This document shows, piece after piece, positions 1 through 6,403 of a stretch of DNA of 18,701 bases. The DNA is taken from NCBI GenBank assembly GCA_050999155.1, contig JBPCPM010000147.1, forward strand, positions 1-18,701, written 5' to 3'. Position 1 is the stretch's first letter. Each line of letters begins with the position of its first letter. The stretch is from JBPCPM01 sp050999155. Lineage in GTDB: Bacteria; Actinomycetota; Thermoleophilia; Solirubrobacterales; 70-9. The translations under genes were made by a program, and so were the position numbers. The notes under the pieces are model-generated. The model saw only the letters and a program-made list of their open reading frames with translations, made no database searches and had not been told where the DNA came from.

Positions 1-29
1 AGGACGAGCTGCCGGGCGTAGCGTTCCAT
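1..29 (-). CDS. Start of a ThiF/MoeB/HesA-like E1 enzyme (partial, cut by left edge)
   Basis: On the minus strand an ATG at 29-27 opens a frame that runs off the window and reads MERYARQLVL. This matches the start of the MoeB/ThiF/HesA family of adenylating E1-like enzymes (R-Y-x-R-Q-L-x-L), which activate small ubiquitin-like sulfur carriers. An in-frame TAG sits immediately before the ATG, so the start cannot lie further upstream. Only ten residues are visible and no nucleotide-binding motif can be checked. An alternative is the tail of a plus-strand gene (frame 3-68, stop TAG at 66-68), but I recognise nothing in that peptide. It would be divergent from the arsenic operon. Confidence 0.42.
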
Positions 30-70
30 CTAGGAGTGACTGAGTTCGGCCAGCGCCACGAGGGGTAGCC

Positions 71-89
71 CCGCCGCGGGCCGCGGCGG
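71..89. other. Perfect GC palindrome (8-bp arms, 3-nt loop)
   Basis: CCGCCGCG at 71-78 and CGCGGCGG at 82-89 form a perfect 8-bp inverted repeat around GGC. It lies between the left-edge gene and arsR. It could terminate a plus-strand transcript ending near 68 or be a protein-binding dyad; no T-run follows on either strand. Confidence 0.4.
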
Positions 90-115
90 TTCGATATCGG
101 ATCCACCCCCGGACC

Positions 116-141
116 ATTAGATCGACAAACACCGATCTAAT
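116..141. promoter_or_regulatory. Probable ArsR operator: perfect 9-bp dyad before arsR
   Basis: ATTAGATCG (116-124) is mirrored exactly by CGATCTAAT (133-141) across an 8-nt spacer, 20 bp before the arsR ATG. It is AT-rich compared with its surroundings and has the size and form of ArsR/SmtB dimer sites. It overlaps a candidate promoter: TCGACA at 122-127, 18-bp spacer, TACCGT at 146-151. Bound repressor would cover the -35 region, giving the usual metalloid-relieved autoregulation. The dyad is seen directly; the operator role is inferred. Confidence 0.68.
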
Positions 142-151
142 GCGCTACCGT
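122..151 (+). promoter_or_regulatory. Candidate arsR promoter
   Basis: A -35-like TCGACA (122-127) is separated by 18 bp from a -10-like TACCGT (146-151). The predicted transcription start falls within a few bases of the ATG at 162. No Shine-Dalgarno is seen, so the message may be leaderless or nearly so. Confidence 0.4.
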
Positions 152-161
152 CGCCGCGACG

Positions 162-512
162 ATGCAGGAGCTCGAGCTCGCCCCGAAGATCAAGCGCGCC
201 GCCGGGGCGCCGGCCTGTGAGCCCGCCGCCCTGCCCGACGTCGACCCGGTGGCAGCGGAGCGGCTGGCGGCGCTGGCCAAGGTGCTCGGCGATCCGACCC
301 GGCTGCAGCTGGTGGACATCCTGCGCCGGCACGCCGGCCAGGTGTGCGTGTGCGAGCTGCTGCCGGTGTTCGAGATTGCCCAGTCGACGCTCTCCGAGCA
401 TCTGCGCAAGCTCCGGGAGGCGGGCATCGTCGGCGTGGAGCGCCGGGGACTGTGGGCCTACTACTACGTCGTTCCCGAGTCGCTGGAGGAGCTGGCGGCG
501 TGGATCGGATGA
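162..512 (+). CDS. arsR: ArsR/SmtB-family arsenic-responsive repressor
   Basis: This 116-residue winged-helix protein is a typical ArsR/SmtB metalloregulator. The core runs from about residue 33 (AERLAALAKVLGDPTRLQLV) through the recognition helix near 75-90 (QSTLSEHLRKLREAGIV) to the wing near 92-103. The pair C62-V-C64, followed by ELL, matches the As(III)-binding ELCVCDL motif of classical ArsR; C19 could give a third thiolate. Family knowledge: the dimer represses its own operon until trivalent arsenic or antimony binds. A perfect dyad at 116-141 is the likely operator. The ATG at 162 gives normal family length; no ribosome site is evident. It leads an operon with a MIP channel and ArsC, which supports an arsenic role over Zn or Cd. 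Confidence 0.9.
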   Translation: MQELELAPKIKRAAGAPACEPAALPDVDPVAAERLAALAKVLGDPTRLQLVDILRRHAGQVCVCELLPVFEIAQSTLSEHLRKLREAGIVGVERRGLWAYYYVVPESLEELAAWIG

Positions 513-564
513 CCTCCAGACTCCCCGGAGGGACCCGGGCCACGCCACGGATGCCCTCGGGCCG

Positions 565-1296
565 ATGAGCGTCCGGCCGTCCCTCGCCCGCCGCGCCGCC
601 GCCGAGGGCATCGGGACGTTCGCCCTGGTGTTCGCCGGGTGCGGAGCGATCGTCACCGACGCCGAGCGGGCCGGGGCGGTCGGGGTCCTCGGCGTCGGGG
701 TGGTCTTCTTCATGGTCCTGCTGGCGGCGATCGCCGCGCTCGGCCACATCTCGGGCGCGCACTTCAACCCCGGCGTCAGCCTCAGCTTCTTTCTCACCCG
801 GCACCTGCCAGGCCGCGACCTGGCCGTCTACGTAGCGGCCCAGCTGGCCGCCGCGACAGCGGCCGCGCTGGTGCTCGGCGTCGTCTGGGCCGGGACCCCT
901 TCGGAGCTCGGCGCCACGACGCCTTCCATCGATCCGCTGCGGGCGCTCACCCTCGAGGGGGTCCTCACCGCGCTGCTGATGCTGGTGATCATGAGCGTGG
1001 CCACCGACACCCGGGCCGAGGGGGCGACAGCCGCCCTGGCCATCGCCGCGGCCGTGGGCCTGGCCGCCGTCGCGTTCGGTCCGCTCTCGGGCGCGTCGCT
1101 GAACACGGCCCGGTCGCTCGGCCCGGCCGTAGTCTCCGGCCAGTGGCAGGACTTCTGGATCTACGTGGCCGGACCGCTCGTGGGCGCCCCGGTCGGCGCG
1201 TTCGCCTACCAGCTCGTTCGCGGCGAGCCCCCGCAACGGCCCACGATCACCGAGGGGAGCGGCGATGGCGACCGCCCTGTTCGTCTGCCTGCATAA
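565..1296 (+). CDS. MIP-family (aquaporin/aquaglyceroporin) channel of an arsenic operon
   Basis: This 243-residue hydrophobic protein has the duplicated MIP fold: first half-helix motif HISGAHFNPGV (N68-P69-G70) and second motif GPLSGASLNTARS (N180-T181-A182, R183). Helices are visible near 14-31, 40-60, 86-108, 128-146, 154-171 and 197-217. Both NPA boxes are changed, to NPG and NTA, while the arginine after the second box is kept. Channels between arsR and arsC are known (AqpS of Sinorhizobium meliloti), where arsenite made by ArsC leaves by facilitated diffusion; no ArsB or Acr3 pump is seen here. The start at 565 leaves 52 nt after arsR and is chosen from the typical N-terminus (EGIGTFALVFAGCGA). 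Its 3' end overlaps arsC by 32 nt. Transport of As(OH)3 is inferred from context. Confidence 0.87.
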   Translation: MSVRPSLARRAAAEGIGTFALVFAGCGAIVTDAERAGAVGVLGVGVVFFMVLLAAIAALGHISGAHFNPGVSLSFFLTRHLPGRDLAVYVAAQLAAATAAALVLGVVWAGTPSELGATTPSIDPLRALTLEGVLTALLMLVIMSVATDTRAEGATAALAIAAAVGLAAVAFGPLSGASLNTARSLGPAVVSGQWQDFWIYVAGPLVGAPVGAFAYQLVRGEPPQRPTITEGSGDGDRPVRLPA

Positions 1297-1684
1297 CGCC
1301 GGGCGCTCGCAGATGAGCGCCGCGCTGTTCGAACGCGCCGCGCGCGGTCGCCACCGGGCGATCTCGGCCGGGACCACCCCGGCGGACCGCGTCCACCCCG
1401 AGGTCGTCACGGCGATGTTCGAGCTGGGGGTCGACCTGGCCGACCGCCGGCCCCGGAAGCTGACCCGCGCACTCGCGTCGCAGGCGGACGTCGTCGTGAC
1501 CATGGGCTGTGGCGACGCGTGTCCCGTGGTCCCCGGAGCCGTACGTCTCGACTGGGATCTGCCCGATCCCGGCGGGTGCGCGCTCGTGGAGGTCCGCCGG
1601 ATCCGTGACGAGATCGCGAGGCAGGTACAGGGGCTGATCGAGGGCCTCGACCACGGCTCCATCGAGCCCGCACGGGACGGGTAG
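1265..1684 (+). CDS. arsC: Arsenate reductase, low-molecular-weight phosphatase type
   Basis: This 139-residue protein has the LMW protein tyrosine phosphatase fold used by thioredoxin- or mycothiol-linked arsenate reductases. The P-loop is C8-LHNAG-R14-S (CX5R), C8 being the nucleophile that attacks arsenate. Downstream TMGCGDACPVVPG carries C82 and C86, and DWDLPDP (residues 96-102) is the conserved acid-loop region. Family knowledge: reduces As(V) to As(III) in the cytosol. The GCGDxCP form resembles actinobacterial enzymes; whether the electron donor is mycothiol or thioredoxin cannot be told here. The ATG at 1265 follows a good ribosome site (GAGGGGAG, about 5 nt away) and overlaps the channel gene by 32 nt, implying coupled expression. 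A hairpin covers the stop codon. Confidence 0.93.
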   Translation: MATALFVCLHNAGRSQMSAALFERAARGRHRAISAGTTPADRVHPEVVTAMFELGVDLADRRPRKLTRALASQADVVVTMGCGDACPVVPGAVRLDWDLPDPGGCALVEVRRIRDEIARQVQGLIEGLDHGSIEPARDG

Positions 1685-1696
1685 GCGGCGCCTACC
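1680..1696. terminator. Hairpin between convergent arsC and cysK
   Basis: GGTAGGC (1680-1686) pairs with GCCTACC (1690-1696) over a 3-nt loop, a perfect 7-bp stem that includes the arsC stop codon (1682-1684) and ends 5 nt before the cysK stop. It fits a bidirectional terminator squeezed into a 17-bp gap; no T-run is present. Confidence 0.55.
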
Positions 1697-1701
1697 GATG
1701 C

Positions 1702-2637
1702 TCAGGGGGCGAAGAACGGCAGCGACACGTACCGCTCGCCGGTGTCGCACGCCACGGTGACGATCCGCTTGCCGGCAAACGACGGGCGGCTGGCCACCTC
1801 CAGCGCGGCGTGGAGGTTGGCGCCGGCGGAGATCCCCACGAGCAGGCCCTCTCGCCGGGCGGATGCCCGGGCCGCGGTCAGGGCCTGTTCATCGGTGACC
1901 GTCAGGACCTCGTCAATCACCGAGCGGTCGAGGATCTCGGGGACGAAGCCCGCCCCGATGCCCTGGATCCGGTGCGGCCCCGGTGCCCCGCCCGACAGGA
2001 CGGGGCTGCCCGCGGGCTCGACGGCCACGACGTGGACGTCGGCCTGTTGCTCCTTCAGCCAGCGCCCCACGCCCGTGATCGTGCCGCCCGTGCCGACCCC
2101 GGCGACGAAGACGTCGACGGCACCGTCGAGGGTCTCTGAGACCTCCGGTCCGGTGGTGCGGTAGTGCACGTCCGGGTTGGCCGGGTTGGAGAACTGCTGG
2201 GGCACGAAGGCCTCGCGCTCGGCGGCCAACTGCTCGGCGAGAGCGACGGCCTCGTTCATGCCGCCCATCGACGGGGTCTCGTGGACCTCGGCGCCGTAGG
2301 CGCGCAGCAACGTACTGCGCTCCCGGCTCATCCCCTCCGGCAGGGTGAGCACGAGCTGGTAGTCGCGGGCCGCGCAGATCATGGCCAGCGCGATTCCCGT
2401 GTTGCCGCTGGTCGGCTCGACGATCGTCGCCCCCGGGCCGATGAGCCCGTCCGCCTCCGCGGCCTCGATCATCGCCACCCCGATCCGGTCCTTGACCGAT
2501 CCCCCAGGGCTGAGCATCTCGAGCTTGGCGAACACCTGCCCGCCGCCGGGGGGCGACAGGCGGCGCAGAACGGCAAGGGGCGTCCCGCCCACGAGGTCGG
2601 AGGCGCGCTGGACCGGCTGGTTGTCCCGGGGGCGCAT
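1702..2637 (-). CDS. cysK: Cysteine synthase (O-acetylserine sulfhydrylase), PLP-dependent
   Basis: A 311-residue fold-type II PLP enzyme. The Schiff-base lysine is K49 in PGGSVKDR; PTSGNTG (75-81) binds the substrate carboxylate; GTGGTITG holds the PLP phosphate; SAGAN and CDTGERY are C-terminal family motifs. It makes L-cysteine from O-acetylserine and sulfide in the cytosol. Two adjacent start codons (GTG 2640, ATG 2637) follow the ribosome site GAGGTAGG at 2646-2653; I chose the ATG for its 8-nt spacing. The ribosome site overlaps the stop codon of the upstream glycosyltransferase, so the pair is probably translationally coupled. CysK versus the closely related CysM or cystathionine beta-synthase-type enzymes cannot be fully separated by eye; no CBS domain is present. 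Confidence 0.9.
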   Translation of the reverse strand: MRPRDNQPVQRASDLVGGTPLAVLRRLSPPGGGQVFAKLEMLSPGGSVKDRIGVAMIEAAEADGLIGPGATIVEPTSGNTGIALAMICAARDYQLVLTLPEGMSRERSTLLRAYGAEVHETPSMGGMNEAVALAEQLAAEREAFVPQQFSNPANPDVHYRTTGPEVSETLDGAVDVFVAGVGTGGTITGVGRWLKEQQADVHVVAVEPAGSPVLSGGAPGPHRIQGIGAGFVPEILDRSVIDEVLTVTDEQALTAARASARREGLLVGISAGANLHAALEVASRPSFAGKRIVTVACDTGERYVSLPFFAP

Positions 2638-2645
2638 CACCGGAA

Positions 2646-2653
2646 CCTACCTC
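2646..2653 (-). promoter_or_regulatory. cysK ribosome binding site overlapping upstream stop codon
   Basis: On the minus strand GAGGTAGG lies 5 nt before GTG (2640) and 8 nt before ATG (2637). Its internal TAG (2649-2647) is the stop codon of the glycosyltransferase gene, so terminating ribosomes would sit on the cysK start. Confidence 0.7.
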
Positions 2654-3768
2654 GCGTCAGCGCCAACGGAGCGGTACACCTGCTCGGTCTCGGAGATCAT
2701 GCGCTCGAAGCCGAACTCGGTGCGCGCCGCTTGTCGGGCGCCGGCCCCGAGGCGCTCACGTCGCTGCGGGTCGGCGACGAGCTCCCCGACCGCCGCGGCG
2801 AGCGCCTGGGCGTCACCCGGAGCCACCAGCGTGCCGGTCACGTCGTCGCGCACCAGCTCGGGAACCCCACCCACGGCGGACGCCACGGTCGGCAGCCCGG
2901 CGCTCATCGCCTCGAGCACCGACAGGGGCAGTGCCTCCCACCGGGTCGGCAGGACGAACAGGTCGAAGGCCCGCAGCGCCGGCGCCGGGTCTCCGTGGAA
3001 GTCGAAGCGGCGCACCGTGTCGTGCATCCCGTGCTCGGCGATCGCCGCGTCCACCTCGGCGGCCTGGTCGCCGTTGCCAACCACCGCGACGCGAAACGGC
3101 GGCACCGCAGCATCGGAGACCAGGCGGGCGGCTGCCTCGACCAGCAGCGTCGGCTCCTTGGGCTCGTCGAGGCGGCTCAGGTACCCGACCAGCGGCAGGC
3201 CGGTGGCGAAGTCGACGAGCTCGGGGTCCGGCTCGCCGTCCCCCAGCGGCGCGATGCCGTTGCGCACCACGTGCTGACGGCTTCGCAGGCCACGCAGGCG
3301 TCGCTGGGCGCGCTCGCCCTCGAGGTCGCTGACGGCGATCACCGCCCCGGTCCGGGGCAGCAGCATCTGCTCGATGACGAAGTAGGCGGCGCGGCGCGCG
3401 GCCGAGAAGCCGGCGAGGAAGGAAAAGCAGTGCGGCGTGTAGACGATGCGCTCCGCGCGCGGGAGCGCGAGCCGGACCAGGGCCCCGGCCTTCGAGCTGT
3501 GGGCGTGGACGATCTCGTAGCGCCGCTCGGCGTCGAGCGCGCGCAGCGCCGACGCGGCGGCGCGGTCCGCAGGGCCGGGGCTGCGCGTCATCTCGACGTC
3601 GATCACGCGGGCGCCGGCCTCGGCGAGCGCGTCGCGGACCGCACTCTCGGCCGGCGTGGCGACATCAACCTCCCACCCCCGCTGCACCAGGCCGCGCGTC
3701 AGCGCGAGGACATGCTGCGGCACGCCGGCCACCAACGGCTGCATCACCTGCAGGATCGGGCCGGACAC
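2647..3768 (-). CDS. GT4-family glycosyltransferase
   Basis: A 373-residue GT-B glycosyltransferase. The N-terminal acceptor half opens with PILQVMQPLVAGVPQHV, the usual start of GT4 enzymes; IVHAHSSKAG and VYTPHCF are typical of that half. The C-terminal donor half carries VGYLSRLDEPKEP, the linker region, and the E-x7-E motif at about 278-286 (EALPLSVLEAMSAGLP), which binds the nucleotide sugar. Sugar and acceptor are unknown; polysaccharide or lipid-linked glycan synthesis at the inner membrane face is likely. I chose GTG 3768 because GGGAG lies 5 nt before it and it follows the upstream stop by 1 nt; a GTG at 3783 would overlap that gene by 14 nt. It sits between an ATP-grasp gene and cysK in one operon. 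Confidence 0.87.
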   Translation of the reverse strand: MSGPILQVMQPLVAGVPQHVLALTRGLVQRGWEVDVATPAESAVRDALAEAGARVIDVEMTRSPGPADRAAASALRALDAERRYEIVHAHSSKAGALVRLALPRAERIVYTPHCFSFLAGFSAARRAAYFVIEQMLLPRTGAVIAVSDLEGERAQRRLRGLRSRQHVVRNGIAPLGDGEPDPELVDFATGLPLVGYLSRLDEPKEPTLLVEAAARLVSDAAVPPFRVAVVGNGDQAAEVDAAIAEHGMHDTVRRFDFHGDPAPALRAFDLFVLPTRWEALPLSVLEAMSAGLPTVASAVGGVPELVRDDVTGTLVAPGDAQALAAAVGELVADPQRRERLGAGARQAARTEFGFERMISETEQVYRSVGADAR

Positions 3769-3769
3769 G

Positions 3770-4894
3770 TCAGCTCCCGTCACGTCCGCCGGGCAGCCGC
3801 CGGCGCAGCCAGGCCGCGAGGCCCTGCCCCGCCATGACGACCGAGGGACGCGGGTCGTCGGACGCCCACATGGGCCCGGTCCGCGGGCGCTCGGCGCGCC
3901 GCACCAGCGCCGCGGCGTCGCCGTGCAGGGCGGCGAAGATGTCGGCCTCGACCCAGCGGTAGGTGACCCCGGGCCGGTAGCCGGCCGCCGGGGGCGTCGG
4001 CTCGCCCGTGACGACCCGGTGCCACAGCGCCGGGAGGTTGACGCCGGCGGCCAGGGCGAGCGACAGCGAGCCGTAGTAGCGGGGGTTGATGTCGATCAGT
4101 CGCGGGTCGCCGGAGTCGATGCCCATGAACTGCAGCTGGGCCAGGCCCCAGTACCCGGCGTCGGCCAGCAGCCGGGCGGCACCGGCGATCAGCGGCTCGT
4201 CGGGCTCGATCGTCACCGCGCGGCGGCTGGGACCCGCCTCGGCCGGCCACGTGGTCAGCGTGCGCTGCTGGACCCGGCCGGCGACGGCGCCCTCGCGGTC
4301 GATCACCAGCGAGATGGCGCCGAGGGACCCCGGGGTCTCCCGCTGGACCAGCACCTGCTCGGTGCCGGGGAGTGCGCGCAGCAACGAGGCGAGCTCGTCA
4401 CCGTCGAGGCGCCGGGCGACGGCCAGCGCTCCCCCCTTGTGCAGGGGCTTGACCACGCAGCGGCCGCCGAAGGTGTGCGATCGCAGCTCGGCCGCGGGCG
4501 CGGCCGCGAGGGTCTCGGGCACGGCGAGGCCTGCCGCCCCGGCCAGGTCGGCGAGGCCCGGCTTGTCGCGGACGGCGTTCAGCGGGTCCGCCCCCGGGTA
4601 GGGCATCGTGCCCGGCCAGCGCTCGGCGGCGAGCATCGCGTCGATCGCCTCCTCGGTGGCCGGGTAGGCGACGAGCGGGCCGTGCTCGGTGGCGGCGTCG
4701 GCCAGGGCGCCCGCGGCGGCGGCGGGGTCCTCGTCGGCCTGAGGCCCGCGGAGGGCGACCGTGGCGTAGCGCGAGCGCCGTCCGGCGGCGCTGCGCTGCG
4801 GGCCGTAGGCGACGGTTTCGACCCCGCCCCGCCCGAGGCCGCGGATCGCGGCAACGGCGGTGGGGATGTCCGCATCGGTGACCAGGGCCCGCAC
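3770..4894 (-). CDS. ATP-grasp superfamily ligase
   Basis: A 374-residue ATP-grasp protein. The N-terminal pre-ATP-grasp region is near 1-105 (RALVTDADIPTAVAAIRGLG). A lysine in NAVRDKPGLADLAGAAGLAVPET (K111) and CVVKP (K149) are the usual ATP-binding lysines. QFMG followed by RLIDINPRYYGS (266-275) supplies the Mg-binding Asp/Asn of the C-terminal lobe. Family knowledge: forms a carboxyl-phosphate then couples it to an amine or thiol; the substrate cannot be named. Relatives of the CarB/PylC-like type occur in exopolysaccharide loci. GTG 4894 is chosen because upstream residues in the same open frame are antisense to the divergent gene and lose homology. The ribosome site is weak. It heads the ligase-GT4-cysK operon. 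Confidence 0.8.
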   Translation of the reverse strand: MRALVTDADIPTAVAAIRGLGRGGVETVAYGPQRSAAGRRSRYATVALRGPQADEDPAAAAGALADAATEHGPLVAYPATEEAIDAMLAAERWPGTMPYPGADPLNAVRDKPGLADLAGAAGLAVPETLAAAPAAELRSHTFGGRCVVKPLHKGGALAVARRLDGDELASLLRALPGTEQVLVQRETPGSLGAISLVIDREGAVAGRVQQRTLTTWPAEAGPSRRAVTIEPDEPLIAGAARLLADAGYWGLAQLQFMGIDSGDPRLIDINPRYYGSLSLALAAGVNLPALWHRVVTGEPTPPAAGYRPGVTYRWVEADIFAALHGDAAALVRRAERPRTGPMWASDDPRPSVVMAGQGLAAWLRRRLPGGRDGS

Positions 4895-4990
4895 GCGGGC
4901 GAGTATTCCCCATGGTTCGGCCGATGCCTGCCCGCCGGGCGCCAGTGGACAGACGGCCGAACGCGACCGGACGGCGTCGGTGGCGGCGTC

Positions 4991-4996
4991 TAGGGT
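4991..4996 (+). promoter_or_regulatory. Candidate -10 element for the nucleotidyltransferase-kinase gene
   Basis: TAGGGT sits 9 nt before the ATG at 5006, in the 111-bp gap shared with the divergent ATP-grasp gene. No clear -35 or ribosome site is seen, which fits a short-leader or leaderless start. Confidence 0.35.
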
Positions 4997-5005
4997 GCCG
5001 GTCCG

Positions 5006-6352
5006 ATGGCCTCCTCGGACATGACCTTCGGCGAGCAACTCGCCGTCCGCCTGGACGCGGTCTGCGACGGGGTCGCGCTGATCTTTGGGAGCGTTCCGCC
5101 ACGCGGGCGCGACCTGGACCTGCTGGTCGCCGAGCCCGAGGGCGAAGCGGTGGCCGAGGCGCTGCGCGACACCGGATGGGTGTCCCAGGGCCACCAGTGG
5201 GCGTGCTTCCAGGGCTCGGCGGCCTTCGGCGTCGACCTGATCCCGGCGACGAGCTGGGAGCTGCCCGACGATGAGCTGCGGACGCTGTTCGACCAGGCGG
5301 TCGCGCTGCCGAGGCTGGAAAACCTGCGCCGTCCCTCCCCCCACCACGCGCTGTTGATCCTGGCCGAGCGGACGGTACGCGGCGACGGGCGACTGCCGGA
5401 CCGGCACCGTGTGCGCATCGGCGAGATGGCCGCCGAGGACCCGGGCGTGTGGCGCAAGGCGCGCGACCACGCGCCGGCCTGGTCGGCCACGGCGGCCCTC
5501 GAGCTGCTGGCGGCCGCGTACGCCGGCGACGGCCGGGTCCCGCTGGCCGCCCGAGCGGCGGGACTGGCCGAGATCCTCACCCGGTACGGGATCGACCCGC
5601 TGCGCGCCCGCGCCCATGCGCTCCGGGCCGCCGTGGCGCCGCAGACCACCGGAGCGGTCATCACGTTCTCGGGCCTCGACGGGGCGGGCAAGAGCTCCCA
5701 GGCCGAGGCGCTGCGCGACGCCATGGAGGCCCTGGGGGCCGATCCGGTGATCGTGTGGACGGCGCTCGGGGCGCATCCGGGGCTCGATCGGCTGATCGCC
5801 CCGGTGAAGGGCCTGCTGCGGGCTGCTTCGCGGCTGGGCCTGCGCCCCTCCCCCACGGGCCCCGAGCCGGTGCTGGCCACCGACGACCCCGGTCCGGTCG
5901 ACCGCGAGGGCGCCGAGCTGGGCCGCGGGCTTCGTGAGCGCAGCCGGCTGCTGGCGTCGGTGTGGCTCGCGGTCCTCGGGGTGGCCAACGGCGTATCGCA
6001 ACGTCGCGCGACCCGCGCCCACGTCCGCCGCGGACGTCTGGTGATCTGCGACCGCTGGACCCTCGACTCCTCGGCCCACCTGCGCTACGCCTACGGCCCC
6101 GACAGCCGGATGCGGGTGCCCGTCGCGCTGATCCGGGCGATCTCCCCCCGCCCGCTGCGCTCCTGGCTGCTGGACATCTCTCCGGAGACCGCCTACGCGC
6201 GCAAGGGCGAGTACCCGCTCGAGGAGTTCCGCCGCCAGGCGAACCTGTATCGCGAGCAGGCCGACACGCTGGGCGTCGAGCGCGTGGACGGGGAGCGGCC
6301 GGCCGCGCAGCTGAGCGAGCAGTTGGCCCGAGAGACCTGGCTCGCGCTGTAG
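5006..6352 (+). CDS. Nucleotidyltransferase-like / thymidylate-kinase-like fusion protein
   Basis: A 448-residue two-domain protein. Residues about 10-100 look like a nucleotidyltransferase fold: GS (28-29) followed by RGRDLDLLV with D36 and D38, and a possible third acid D77 in FGVDLIP. Residues about 216-448 form a thymidylate-kinase-like P-loop domain: GLDGAGKSS (223-231) is the Walker A, ICDRW (347-351) is the DR-motif, and the lid-like stretch RKGEYPLEEFRRQANLY (399-415) fits the family. Fused or stand-alone dTMK-like proteins occur in polysaccharide gene clusters, where the true substrate is unknown. Divergent from the ATP-grasp/GT4/cysK operon, so a shared role is likely. The true dTMP kinase of the cell is probably elsewhere; this protein is long and lacks typical Tmk spacing. 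Confidence 0.8.
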   Translation: MASSDMTFGEQLAVRLDAVCDGVALIFGSVPPRGRDLDLLVAEPEGEAVAEALRDTGWVSQGHQWACFQGSAAFGVDLIPATSWELPDDELRTLFDQAVALPRLENLRRPSPHHALLILAERTVRGDGRLPDRHRVRIGEMAAEDPGVWRKARDHAPAWSATAALELLAAAYAGDGRVPLAARAAGLAEILTRYGIDPLRARAHALRAAVAPQTTGAVITFSGLDGAGKSSQAEALRDAMEALGADPVIVWTALGAHPGLDRLIAPVKGLLRAASRLGLRPSPTGPEPVLATDDPGPVDREGAELGRGLRERSRLLASVWLAVLGVANGVSQRRATRAHVRRGRLVICDRWTLDSSAHLRYAYGPDSRMRVPVALIRAISPRPLRSWLLDISPETAYARKGEYPLEEFRRQANLYREQADTLGVERVDGERPAAQLSEQLARETWLAL

Positions 6353-6366
6353 GGCGCGACGGTACG

Positions 6367-6397
6367 GGCTCGGCGCCGGCCGCCACCTGAGCGAGCC
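6367..6397. terminator. Weak hairpin between convergent genes
   Basis: GGCTCG (6367-6372) can pair with CGAGCC (6392-6397) around a GC-rich loop that includes its own short dyad. It lies in the 51-bp gap between the kinase fusion and the DUF427 gene. Stem length is modest and no T-run follows. Confidence 0.3.
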
Positions 6398-6403
6398 GCC
6401 GGA

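Noticed and set aside
190..1662. Minus-strand open frame of 490 codons
   Set aside because: Antisense to the arsR-channel-arsC operon, whose three products are clear.
2164..3837. Plus-strand open frame of 557 codons
   Set aside because: Antisense to cysK and the glycosyltransferase, low-complexity composition, no motifs.
4895..6079. N-terminal extension of the ATP-grasp frame on the minus strand
   Set aside because: The extension runs antisense through the nucleotidyltransferase-kinase gene and has Arg/Gly/Gln-rich shadow composition; homology starts near 4894.
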